Made by a program: the position numbers and the translations under genes
Shown here: piece by piece, positions 30,100-38,680 of the stretch
Layout: each line of letters begins with the position of its first letter
Numbering within the stretch: the stretch's first letter is position 1
The notes under the pieces: generated by a model
The model's input: only the letters and a program-made list of their open reading frames with translations
Told to the model about the DNA's origin: nothing
Database searches by the model: none
Assembly (NCBI GenBank): GCA_012518875.1
Contig: JAAYRI010000087.1
Coordinates: forward strand, 1 to 64,000
Length of the DNA stretch: 64,000 nucleotides
Reading direction: 5' to 3'
Origin: Peptococcaceae bacterium
GTDB taxonomy: Bacteria; Bacillota; Desulfotomaculia; Desulfotomaculales; Pelotomaculaceae

Positions 30100-30347
30100 A
30101 GTTTCCTTCTCTCCTTCCCCTTTTGCTTCTAACCTTTCTGTTTTTGCCAAAGCCGGGCAAACAAGCGGAGATGAATATTACATTATATGCAATATTAGTA
30201 AAAAGAAGAATAATCCCTACCCCTGGGAAATCCATAAATTACAACCTCATGTAGAAATTACTGATACACGGATCTATGAACAAAAAAGCCCCCGGCAAAA
30301 CCCGATAGTTAGGACAAGCAGGGGCATGATTACTTTCAAACAAAAAA

Positions 30348-30374
30348 GGGACAGACCCTCCCAGGGTTTGTCCC
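30348..30374 (-). terminator. intrinsic terminator downstream of the GerMN gene
   Basis: minus strand GGGACAAACCCT-GGG-AGGGTCTGTCCC-TTTTTT. Confidence 0.8.
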
Positions 30375-30377
30375 CAT

Positions 30378-30486
30378 ACTAGCTAATAAATATTCCCAAA
30401 TTGAAATGCAGGCCAACCAGGTAGTTGCAGTTGTCCCTTAACTAGCTAAATATTCTTAAATTGAAATGCAGGATAATCAGGCAGTC
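30378..30486. repeat. two imperfect ~45-bp direct repeats, 63-bp offset
   Basis: ACTAGCTAATAAATATTCCCAAATTGAAATGCAGGCCAACCAGGTAGT (30378-) and ACTAGCTAAATATTCTTAAATTGAAATGCAGGATAATCAGGCAGT (30441-). Confidence 0.85.
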
Positions 30487-30493
30487 GATGTGT

Positions 30494-31378
30494 TTACCAT
30501 GTTACGGGGATAGAAATTTTGTCAAGTTCCTGTCCATCTCTGGGGCTAACCCAGAAAACTGCCAGTTCTCCCTGTCCAGGGGAAGGAGCTTGAAAGTCCA
30601 GCTCATATTTAAAGTCACCCCGGCCGGGGGCCCCTTCATTAGCTGTGGTAAAACCTTCCGCCAGGATTTCACCATGATCATCAACTAGTCGTATATTTAC
30701 TCCAGCTTCAAACACCCTGGCACTGCCGGAAACCATCAGGGGTGAACCCACCTCTTCCCCGGGCTGGGGGCTATTTACCCAGATGGATGGTTCGTTAACC
30801 CGGGAAAGATCCCGGCTGAAAGGCTGTAGGTAGAGACCAACATGGCCCCACCAGTCCATAGCTGCTTCTGCGTCCCCTTCCACAGTGAAAGACACCTTTT
30901 CGATGTCCGGAAATTCCGTCAAGGTATTGACGATACTTTGGATACCCAGGGCCTCCCCGGCAGCCCCCACATTAGCATTGAGAACCTCTTTAGAAAAATC
31001 CACTGTGGCCAGTCCATCTTCAATATCAATGTTATTAACCTGAGTCGCCGCCGGAAGCACCCGGGCTGCTCCGGGAACATTAGGGTTAACTTCTATCAAT
31101 TCTTTCAGCGCTGCCAGGGCAGCCCCGGAAACAGCATCCGTCTCCAGAGATACCTGATGCGTTTCCCGCACCAGATAGGAATCATTTTCAGTAGTTTTTA
31201 CATAGTATACTGCTAAATCTAATTTTTGATCAGGTTCCTCTGTACCCTGCCGAACACCTGGTGTGGGGCCGGGATCTTCCTTTTCCTCCATCGTATTGCA
31301 GCCGGCGAAGGTGAAGGAAACTAATAGAAACACTATGAACACTGGTAGCAGAACACTTCTTTTTTTATACCAGGACAT
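30494..31378 (-). CDS. GerMN domain lipoprotein with Gmad2 Ig-like domain
   Basis: likely ATG 31378 after AAAGGAGG; lipobox-like 'VSFTFAGC', GerMN region 'LAVYYVKTTENDSYLVRETHQV', C-terminal 'SIWVNSPQPGEEVGSPLMVSGSARVFEAGVNIRLVD'. Confidence 0.87.
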   Translation of the reverse strand: MSWYKKRSVLLPVFIVFLLVSFTFAGCNTMEEKEDPGPTPGVRQGTEEPDQKLDLAVYYVKTTENDSYLVRETHQVSLETDAVSGAALAALKELIEVNPNVPGAARVLPAATQVNNIDIEDGLATVDFSKEVLNANVGAAGEALGIQSIVNTLTEFPDIEKVSFTVEGDAEAAMDWWGHVGLYLQPFSRDLSRVNEPSIWVNSPQPGEEVGSPLMVSGSARVFEAGVNIRLVDDHGEILAEGFTTANEGAPGRGDFKYELDFQAPSPGQGELAVFWVSPRDGQELDKISIPVTW

Positions 31379-31457
31379 AATCAAAACCTCCTTTGCACCA
31401 GAAATAATTATATTGTTCCACACAAACAATAATTAACCTTCATTTTTTTATATACAG

Positions 31458-32189
31458 TTAATTTGCCTTTAAACCCAGCCTATCTAATAGAGCTGTATGG
31501 GCACGCTGCTCAAAGGTATCATCAAGGGGTTTTAGGTATGGCTCTAGGCCTCGTTTTTTTAAAGCCAGTCTAATTAACTTGTCTGTGAGGGCAGCATTTT
31601 TCGGCAGCAGTGGCCCATGTAAATAGGAACAAAAAACATTTTTGTACCTGGCGCCTTCCAAACCATCCTTGCCGTTGTTACCCTTACCAAACAATACCTT
31701 TCCCAATGGCCCAATGCCATCTAAGAAGGTTCGGCCATAGTGGTTTTCAAAACCAACAACCCTGGTGGGAACCCCATCCAGTTTCATTTCTATTACAGCA
31801 TTACCCACCAACCTTTTGCCCCCCGTTTCAGTGTACATGTCCAGGATAGCCAGCCCCGGTGCCTGTTTGCCATCCCCTGTTTCATAATGACAGCCGAACA
31901 ATTGGTAGCCCCCGGAGATGGCTAAAACAACGAGACCGTTTTCTATTGCCTTTTGCAACTGATCCCGGCTTTTCATTAAATCGGCACCAGCTAGTTTTTG
32001 TTCCTGATCAGAACCGCCTCCCAGAAACACAAAATCATATGCGTTAAAATCTTTTGTGTCAGCGAGGCTTTTATATAATATTTGCAGGGGAATATTGCGC
32101 CATTGGCAGCGTTTTTGGAATGCGACCATATTTCCCCCGTCACCGTAAAGGTTTAGTAGGTCAGGATACAGATGGCATGCCCTGATCAC
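31458..32189 (-). CDS. gatD: type 1 glutamine amidotransferase GatD (lipid II isoglutaminyl synthase subunit)
   Basis: probable GTG start at 32189 after AAGGGGG; 'HLYPDLLNLYGDGGNMVAFQKRCQWRNI', 'VLAISGGYQLFG'; follows murT. Confidence 0.9.
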   Translation of the reverse strand: MIRACHLYPDLLNLYGDGGNMVAFQKRCQWRNIPLQILYKSLADTKDFNAYDFVFLGGGSDQEQKLAGADLMKSRDQLQKAIENGLVVLAISGGYQLFGCHYETGDGKQAPGLAILDMYTETGGKRLVGNAVIEMKLDGVPTRVVGFENHYGRTFLDGIGPLGKVLFGKGNNGKDGLEGARYKNVFCSYLHGPLLPKNAALTDKLIRLALKKRGLEPYLKPLDDTFEQRAHTALLDRLGLKAN

Positions 32190-33564
32190 TTTTATCCCCC
32201 TTTTCAACCAGGGATTCTATTATCTTGTGCACCGGCCGCAAGGCGGTATAGGTAGAAAAAATGTAGGTTGACCCCCTATTACCCCCTAATACTGCCCTAA
32301 CAGCCTGGTTCATGCTTGCATTTGCCACTATTTTCCCTGTGGGGATACCGGCATATTTCAAACGAAGAGCCACTTCTTCCCCACGTAACCCAGAACATAT
32401 AAAGCATTGTAGGTGTTTTTGCCGTGCAGCCAACATTTCAAAATTCACATCCCAAATCCAGGATATATCCCTGCTGTCGGCAAAGTTGTCGTTAAGAACG
32501 ATCAGTACATCCCCGGCCCCCCTGTCTTCACAAAGGGTTTCCAGCCCCTGGTTGAACCCGGTGGGGTTTTTGACTAGGTTTAGATAGACCTGATTATTAC
32601 CATGTCTAAAATTCTCCATCCGGCCGATAGCAGGTCGGTATTTTCTCAGGCCGCCCAGGATCGTTTGCAAATTAACACCTAGCAAAATGCTTACAGAAAA
32701 GGCTGCCAGAGCATTATACACGTTATGCAGCCCCTGGGTCTGCATTTCTAAAGCAGCTATAGAGGGAACCATGGACCCGGGATAGGTCAGGCTATATACT
32801 CCCTCTTCCCCGGCCTCCATGGCTTCAACCTGGGGCTTAGGCCTTTTAAAACCACAGTCAGGGCAGCTATATGCGCCAAGCTGGCCATAATGACAATAAT
32901 TATAAACGAGTAGGGAGCCACAAAAAGGGCATAGCCTGGCTTCCCTGGCTGTGGGATCCCTTTTGCCCGTGTTTTTATCTGCTGCCAGCCCAAAATAATA
33001 TACCGGTAAGCATGTCGTGCGATGAAACTGGGCCACAAGTGGATCATCGGCATTTAATACCAGGGTGGTTTGGCTTTGCCCCAGAAGGGAGTCCCGGATA
33101 ATACCAATAACCTTTCCCAACTCCCAGTATCTATCAAGTTGATCCTGAAAAAAATTTGTCAGCACTACCAACCTGGGGGATAAATTGTCTAACACTTCAG
33201 GAATTGAGGCCTCATCCACCTCAATAACAGCATAGTCGCAGTCGATTTTTCCTGAGGCGATGGAATTCATGATAAAACTAGTGGTAATACCACTAATCAT
33301 GTTGGCACCCTCACGATTGGAAATGGTCTTAAAACCAGCTTCCTGCAACACCCCGGTGATCATATTGACAGTTGTAGTCTTGCCGTTGGTGCCGGTGACC
33401 ACGATAATCCCCTTACGCACCTGGGCTGCCAGTTTTTTTAGAGCCCCGGGACAAAAAAGGCGAGCCAGCAGGCCCGGGAAAGAAGAGCCGCCATAACCAC
33501 AAACCCGGCTTAGTTTTGCTGCCAGCTTACCGGTTAATATCGCCGAAGATAATAGCAGCTTCAA
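32161..33564 (-). CDS. murT: MurT-type Mur ligase (lipid II isoglutaminyl synthase subunit)
   Basis: 467 aa; 'IIVVTGTNGKTTTVNMI', four-Cys 'CPFCGSLLVYNYCHYGQLGAYSCPDCGFKRP' insert typical of MurT. Confidence 0.93.
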   Translation of the reverse strand: MKLLLSSAILTGKLAAKLSRVCGYGGSSFPGLLARLFCPGALKKLAAQVRKGIIVVTGTNGKTTTVNMITGVLQEAGFKTISNREGANMISGITTSFIMNSIASGKIDCDYAVIEVDEASIPEVLDNLSPRLVVLTNFFQDQLDRYWELGKVIGIIRDSLLGQSQTTLVLNADDPLVAQFHRTTCLPVYYFGLAADKNTGKRDPTAREARLCPFCGSLLVYNYCHYGQLGAYSCPDCGFKRPKPQVEAMEAGEEGVYSLTYPGSMVPSIAALEMQTQGLHNVYNALAAFSVSILLGVNLQTILGGLRKYRPAIGRMENFRHGNNQVYLNLVKNPTGFNQGLETLCEDRGAGDVLIVLNDNFADSRDISWIWDVNFEMLAARQKHLQCFICSGLRGEEVALRLKYAGIPTGKIVANASMNQAVRAVLGGNRGSTYIFSTYTALRPVHKIIESLVEKGDKSDQGMPSVS

Positions 33565-33636
33565 TTTATCTCTCTCCTACATATATGACGTATGGGAGCG
33601 CTCTCCGGTTCTTGGACAACACCCCTGATGTTTTGG

Positions 33637-34608
33637 TTATTTGCTTTCTTGTACATTCCTATAATATATTGCTATTCCTTTCCGCCTCTCCCTGGTAATT
33701 CTACCCGTTTCCTGCAGGTAATCCAGGTGGGCAAACACCTCGGAAATACCGAGAAATGCCTGAAACCCTTTAATTTTTGGATATAGTTGGCGCATTAGCT
33801 GGTAGGCGTTCATTTTTTTTCTCACCAGTATATTTTGCAGCACCTCAAGGCGCTGCCTGTGGTGTTCCAGATACCTTTCAACCAGCGATCGACAATCATC
33901 TATATTTTCACCATGGCCCGGTAAACATATCCTTACATCCATGTTTGCAATCCTTTTTAGGCCGGCCAGATACTGCTTTAAGGCCGGGTTCCGTCTGCTA
34001 AAATCGGGATAATCCGCCTCCATAACTGGATTTGGTGTAATGTGTTTGAGTAAAAAGTCACCGGCAAACAGTTCCCGGCCTACAGGATTATACAAACAAA
34101 TATGACCGCTGGTATGCCCCGGCATGTGCAGCACGCGGAGGGAGCCACCATCTGCAAAATGCAACACCTCTCCTCCTACTACAGCATCTATAAATGATGG
34201 CGGTAACACTGGTTTAACAACAGGATCCCTGTCCTGCAAAATTTCATTTAGCTCGCCTGCCGGTAGCCCGCTCTCAATTAAAAAAGGGAGCCTTTCCTGG
34301 TAGTAACTATATGCGGGGGTAAGCTTCCTGATTTCCAGTTTATGTATAACTACCCTTGCCTGTGCCTCCTTCATTAACCAGGCGGCCAAACCACTATGAT
34401 CGGAATGGTAGTGGGTCACCACAACCCTCTCGATATCCTTTACTGCAACATCAAGGGAAAGCAACCCCTCTTTAAGGCTGTTCAAGGCTTCTACTGTTTC
34501 CGGCCCCGGATCTATTAGGGTCAGGGGACTATTTTTAATCAGGTAGGCATTGGCGGGGCCGGACCTATAGGGAGTGGGTACCTCAATTTTGTTTATGTTT
34601 AACGCCAT
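33637..34608 (-). CDS. MBL-fold metallo-hydrolase
   Basis: ATG at 34608 after AGGGTGG; 'VVTHYHSDHSGLAAWL', 'MPGHTSGHICLY', 'CLPGHGENI'. Confidence 0.92.
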   Translation of the reverse strand: MALNINKIEVPTPYRSGPANAYLIKNSPLTLIDPGPETVEALNSLKEGLLSLDVAVKDIERVVVTHYHSDHSGLAAWLMKEAQARVVIHKLEIRKLTPAYSYYQERLPFLIESGLPAGELNEILQDRDPVVKPVLPPSFIDAVVGGEVLHFADGGSLRVLHMPGHTSGHICLYNPVGRELFAGDFLLKHITPNPVMEADYPDFSRRNPALKQYLAGLKRIANMDVRICLPGHGENIDDCRSLVERYLEHHRQRLEVLQNILVRKKMNAYQLMRQLYPKIKGFQAFLGISEVFAHLDYLQETGRITRERRKGIAIYYRNVQESK

Positions 34609-34618
34609 ACCTACCACC

Positions 34619-34894
34619 CTAACTAATTGCAAATCCAGCAAATTCACCAGTGTAATGTTCCCAGTTCGCAGCAACACCTGTTACTTCAGCCATTGGTGGA
34701 CCCTGGCGGCACCAGGCAATTAACCTATTAATATCCTTCCTATGGCCTTCAGCTACAATTTCCACAGTGCCGTTAGATCTATTTCTTACCCAGCCTTTCA
34801 AACCCAGGATTGTGGCCTGCTCACGTGTTTCCAATCGAAAATACACACCCTGTACCCTGCCACTTATAATGAGATGTGCACGTGCTTTCACCAT
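34619..34894 (-). CDS. acyP: acylphosphatase
   Basis: ATG 34894 after GGGGGGGG; 'ISGRVQGVYFRLETREQATILGLKGWVRNRSNGTVEIVAEG'. Confidence 0.94.
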   Translation of the reverse strand: MVKARAHLIISGRVQGVYFRLETREQATILGLKGWVRNRSNGTVEIVAEGHRKDINRLIAWCRQGPPMAEVTGVAANWEHYTGEFAGFAIS

Positions 34895-35070
34895 TTGTTC
34901 CCCCCCCATCATTTTTACAAGCAAGTGCTCTTATTATAACAAAAAAATATTAAATTTTTTTGAAGAGACACATACTTGTCAGTTATCCAATTTTTTATCC
35001 CACTACTGAGGAGCCGGTGGCATTCATAATATATAAATAAAATAGCAATTCTTAAAATGGGGGACGTACT

Positions 35071-36006
35071 TTGGTTAGAAAACCTGCTGCCCTTGAACAG
35101 GGGGCAACCCTGGGAATAATTTCTCCGGCAAGTCCGGCCCACGACCTGGAGCATTTATCAGCGGGGATAACAGTTGTTGAAAAACTTGGTTTCAAGGTTT
35201 CCCTGAGTAAAAACGTACTGGGCTATAATAAATACCTGGCCGGGACGGAAAAAGAGCGCCTGGAGGACTTACACAGGGCATTTCTTGATCCGGCTATAAA
35301 GGGCATTATATGTCTACGTGGCGGCTATGGTAGTATGAGGCTGCTGTCCGGCATCAACTACCGTATTGTACGCCGCAACCCCAAAATATTCATCGGCTAC
35401 AGTGATATAACCGCGCTACAGTTGGCCCTTTGGAAAAAAACCGGTCTGGTAACCTTTTCCGGCCCCATGCTTACAGCTGATCTGGGAAATGAGCCCAGTG
35501 CACTAACCCTTAAACATTTTTATAATGCGCTAACAGAAAGGCACCCTGTTGGCGCTATCCCCTGTGCACCCAATGCCCAAAAGACTGTGCTAGCCCCCGG
35601 TCGGGCCCGCGGACGCCTGCTTGGAGGTAACCTGACTATGGTTGCCGCTACCCTTGGCACCCCTTACGAAATAGACACCAGGGGCGCTATTCTATTCCTC
35701 GAGGATATTGATGAACAGCCCTATCGGGTCGACCGCATGCTCCAACAACTGCATCTGGCCGGCAAACTTGACCGGTCCGCCGGGATAGTTTTTGGTGAAT
35801 TTGTTAACTGTGAAGCTGATGATAAAAATAGCTCCCTAACCTTGCTGGAGGTTATTCAGGCGGCTGTTGCCAATCTAGGTGTTCCGTCCTTCTATGGACT
35901 TTGCGCCGGCCATGGTGCCCACAAGGTAACCCTTCCTTTGGGGGTCCAGGCAGAAATAAATGCAGATGAATGCCTGTTGGAAATTATCGAACCGGCCACT
36001 ATTTGA
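35071..36006 (+). CDS. LD-carboxypeptidase (S66 family)
   Basis: 311 aa, TTG start; 'LGIISPASPAHDLEHL', 'GIICLRGGYGSMRLL', 'GYSDITALQLALWKKTGLVTFSGPM'. Confidence 0.93.
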   Translation: MVRKPAALEQGATLGIISPASPAHDLEHLSAGITVVEKLGFKVSLSKNVLGYNKYLAGTEKERLEDLHRAFLDPAIKGIICLRGGYGSMRLLSGINYRIVRRNPKIFIGYSDITALQLALWKKTGLVTFSGPMLTADLGNEPSALTLKHFYNALTERHPVGAIPCAPNAQKTVLAPGRARGRLLGGNLTMVAATLGTPYEIDTRGAILFLEDIDEQPYRVDRMLQQLHLAGKLDRSAGIVFGEFVNCEADDKNSSLTLLEVIQAAVANLGVPSFYGLCAGHGAHKVTLPLGVQAEINADECLLEIIEPATI

Positions 36007-36043
36007 ACAATAAATAAATATTATAGACTGATAAAGATAACTT

Positions 36044-36071
36044 TTGGTTACATTTCTGGTTCTATTATGAT
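36044..36071 (+). promoter_or_regulatory. candidate promoter of the iorA leader
   Basis: weak -35 TTGGTT (36044-36049), 16-nt spacer, -10 TATGAT (36066-36071). Confidence 0.35.
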
Positions 36072-36107
36072 AAAATATAGTTCAGTTGATTGAGAATTTA
36101 ATATTGT

Positions 36108-36151
36108 GAGGTTAGTTGAGTTAGAGATGAGCTTAGGTAAGATTGGTTGAG
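36108..36151 (+). promoter_or_regulatory. tandem (G/U)AG triplet array in the iorA leader, TRAP-like site
   Basis: GAG36108-gt-TAG36113-tt-GAG36118-tta-GAG36124-at-GAG36129-ct-TAG36134-gt-AAG36139-at-TGG36144-tt-GAG36149: start-to-start period 5,5,6,5,5,5,5,5. Confidence 0.65.
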
Positions 36152-36169
36152 GTGTTTTTTTGTTTTTTT

Positions 36170-36200
36170 AAAACTGGGCTCCGCCCGGTTTTTTACCTTT
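36170..36200 (+). terminator. intrinsic terminator/attenuator ahead of iorA
   Basis: AAAACTGGGC-TCC-GCCCGGTTTT followed by TTTTACCTTTTT; 10-bp stem with one G.U. Confidence 0.85.
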
Positions 36201-36295
36201 TTGGAGACTTTTGAGGCCCTTTGCCCAGAAAGTCACCAGGTAGTAGGGTTACATGCACATCTATAGCAAAATTTAAATCAATTGGGGGTTTAAAT

Positions 36296-38092
36296 TTGGT
36301 TGTCAAACTATTAATGGGAAACGAAGCCATTGCCCATGGCGCAGTGGAAGCCGGTGTAAAGGTTGCCGCTGCTTATCCGGGTACCCCATCATCGGAAATT
36401 TTGGAGACCCTGGCGACTATGGCTAGGGAACATGGTTTTTACACAGAGTGGTCTGTTAACGAAAAGGCAGCCCTGGAAACTGCCATTGGCGCCTCCTTTG
36501 CAGGCGCCCGTTCCCTGGCAGCCATGAAGCAGGTTGGACTCAATGTGGCTGCCGACCCTTTGATGAGCCTGGCCTACATCGGCATTAAGGGGGGCCTGGT
36601 ACTGGTGGTGGCCGATGACCCCGGCCCCCACAGTTCACAAACCGAACAGGATACACGCAAGTTTGCCCAATTTGCCAAACTACCGGTACTTGATCCGGTT
36701 AATCCTGCCGAAGCCAGGGAAATGGCAAAATATGCCTTTGAGCTATCGGAACAACTACTGCTGCCGGTCATTCTCCGGCCAACAACGCGTACCTGTCACG
36801 CCTGCCAGGATATCGATTTACCCGCAGGCATAGGAAAAAACCCCCCACCGGCTGGTTTTGAGAAAGACCCTAATTGGGTTATTTTCCCCAGCTTATCCGC
36901 CCGCAAGCATATCTGGCTCAACAAACAGCAGGAAACAGCCGGGAGCATCCTTGGGTTATCTCCCTTCAACCGCCTGGAAATCGATCCAGGCGCTCGGGTA
37001 GGCATTGTCGCTTGTGGGTTAAGTTATAACTATGTACGGGAAGCATTGCAACTGACCGGCTTGCAGGCTACCATCCTAAAAATAGGCACACCATATCCCC
37101 TCCCCAATGACCCGGTGCTGGAACTGTTTAAACATGTGGACCGGATCCTGGTTATCGAGGAACAGGAGCCTGTGGTTGAAGACCAGCTCATTTCCCTGGC
37201 CTGGCAACAGGGTTTAACAGCCCCCATTTCCGGGAAACACGACCGCCTGGTAGCCAGAGAAGGGGAATTCGATGTAGACAAGGTAAAAGCAATTATTGAG
37301 AAATTTTATGGCTTGCAGGGGCAGTTAGGACAGGTAACACCCCTGCCCGAACTGCCCCTGCGGCCGCCGGTTCTTTGCGCCGGCTGTCCCCACCGGGCCT
37401 CCTTCTATATTTTTAAAAATGCCGCCCGGGGCACAGAGGCAGTGTTTACCGGAGACATCGGCTGCTATACCCTGGGGGCCATACCACCCCTTAACGCATT
37501 GGACACCTGCCTATGTATGGGAGCCGGCGTCACTATAGCTGCAGGCTTACACCGAGTTGAACCGGGCCGCAAGCAGGTAGCCTTCCTTGGAGACTCCACC
37601 TTTTTCCACTCCGGCGTTACAGGGCTAATCAACGCCGTTTATAACCGGGCTGACATCACTGTAGTCATCCTGGACAACCGCACTACCGCCATGACCGGCC
37701 ACCAGCCTCACCCTGGTATAGGGAATACTGGTGCTGATGGGCATGGCACAACCGTGGATATAACCGGGTTGGCCCGGGCCTGTGGTGTTGATTTCGTACG
37801 TGAAGTAGACCCTTACGACCTGACGGCAGGGGTTAAGGCTGCCTGTGAAGCCATGAACTACAATGGCCCGGCAGTGGTAATCATGAAGCGTGAATGTACG
37901 GCCCTGGTAAAAAAGGACCGGCCCTACACCATCAGCAAGGATGACTGTATAGATTGTGGTGCCTGTGTGGAAGATTTGGGATGTCCGGCTATCGGCAGGC
38001 AGGATGGCCTGCCGGCTATAAACACCAACTGTACGGGCTGCGGCGTCTGCGCACAAATTTGCCCTGTCCAGGCCATTAGGAGGAAATTATGA
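36296..38092 (+). CDS. iorA: indolepyruvate ferredoxin oxidoreductase alpha subunit
   Basis: ORF from 36221; best start TTG 36296 after GGGGG; 'MGNEAIAHGAVEAGVKVAAAYPGTPSSEI', C-terminal 'DCIDCGACVEDLGCPAI...NCTGCGVCAQICPVQAI' ferredoxin domain. Confidence 0.94.
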   Translation: MVVKLLMGNEAIAHGAVEAGVKVAAAYPGTPSSEILETLATMAREHGFYTEWSVNEKAALETAIGASFAGARSLAAMKQVGLNVAADPLMSLAYIGIKGGLVLVVADDPGPHSSQTEQDTRKFAQFAKLPVLDPVNPAEAREMAKYAFELSEQLLLPVILRPTTRTCHACQDIDLPAGIGKNPPPAGFEKDPNWVIFPSLSARKHIWLNKQQETAGSILGLSPFNRLEIDPGARVGIVACGLSYNYVREALQLTGLQATILKIGTPYPLPNDPVLELFKHVDRILVIEEQEPVVEDQLISLAWQQGLTAPISGKHDRLVAREGEFDVDKVKAIIEKFYGLQGQLGQVTPLPELPLRPPVLCAGCPHRASFYIFKNAARGTEAVFTGDIGCYTLGAIPPLNALDTCLCMGAGVTIAAGLHRVEPGRKQVAFLGDSTFFHSGVTGLINAVYNRADITVVILDNRTTAMTGHQPHPGIGNTGADGHGTTVDITGLARACGVDFVREVDPYDLTAGVKAACEAMNYNGPAVVIMKRECTALVKKDRPYTISKDDCIDCGACVEDLGCPAIGRQDGLPAINTNCTGCGVCAQICPVQAIRRKL

Positions 38093-38679
38093 AATCTGAC
38101 ATTGTAATCAGTGGGGTAGGCGGACAGGGTTCCATACTGGCTTCCCGGGCCCTGGCCGGGGCTGCAATAGCAAAGGGGCTGCATGTACTGACCTCCGAGG
38201 TGATTGGCATGGCCCAGCGGGAAGGGCCGGTGACCAGCCATATCAGGATTGGGAACAATCTATCCGGTGCTTTAATCCCGGACTATACAGCCGATTATTT
38301 GATTAGTCTGGAACTTTCTGAAACCGTACGCAACCTCAGCAAACTAAGGCCGGGGGGTACAGTGATTACCAGCAAAACAGCGATTATACCGACCTCAGTT
38401 CAGCTGGGTCTCTCTAAATATGATCAAGAAATATATGTACAGTACATCAAAGAGCAGACTGAAAAGGCAATTTTCCTTGATCTGGAGAGCCTGTCTCTCC
38501 AGGCAGGTAACCCCCGGGCCGGCAATGTGGTGATCATGGGAGCCTTTTCTACATGCCCGGGGCTGCCGCTGCAGGGGGAACAAATTTTACAGGCAATTTT
38601 GCAGTTAGTCCCCGAAAGGTACAGAAACATCAATACCCACGCCTTTGAACTAGGGCGTCAGGCTATGGAGGAATTTTAA
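38089..38679 (+). CDS. iorB: indolepyruvate ferredoxin oxidoreductase beta subunit
   Basis: 196 aa; 'DIVISGVGGQGSILASRALAGAAIAKGLHVLTSEVIGMAQREGPVTSHIRIG'; ATGA overlap with iorA. Confidence 0.93.
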   Translation: MKSDIVISGVGGQGSILASRALAGAAIAKGLHVLTSEVIGMAQREGPVTSHIRIGNNLSGALIPDYTADYLISLELSETVRNLSKLRPGGTVITSKTAIIPTSVQLGLSKYDQEIYVQYIKEQTEKAIFLDLESLSLQAGNPRAGNVVIMGAFSTCPGLPLQGEQILQAILQLVPERYRNINTHAFELGRQAMEEF

Positions 38680-38680
38680 A

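Noticed and set aside
37625-38056. 143-aa minus-strand ORF
   Set aside because: Fully antisense to iorA with no family features; a by-product of GC-rich coding sequence, as are most other antisense ORFs in the track.
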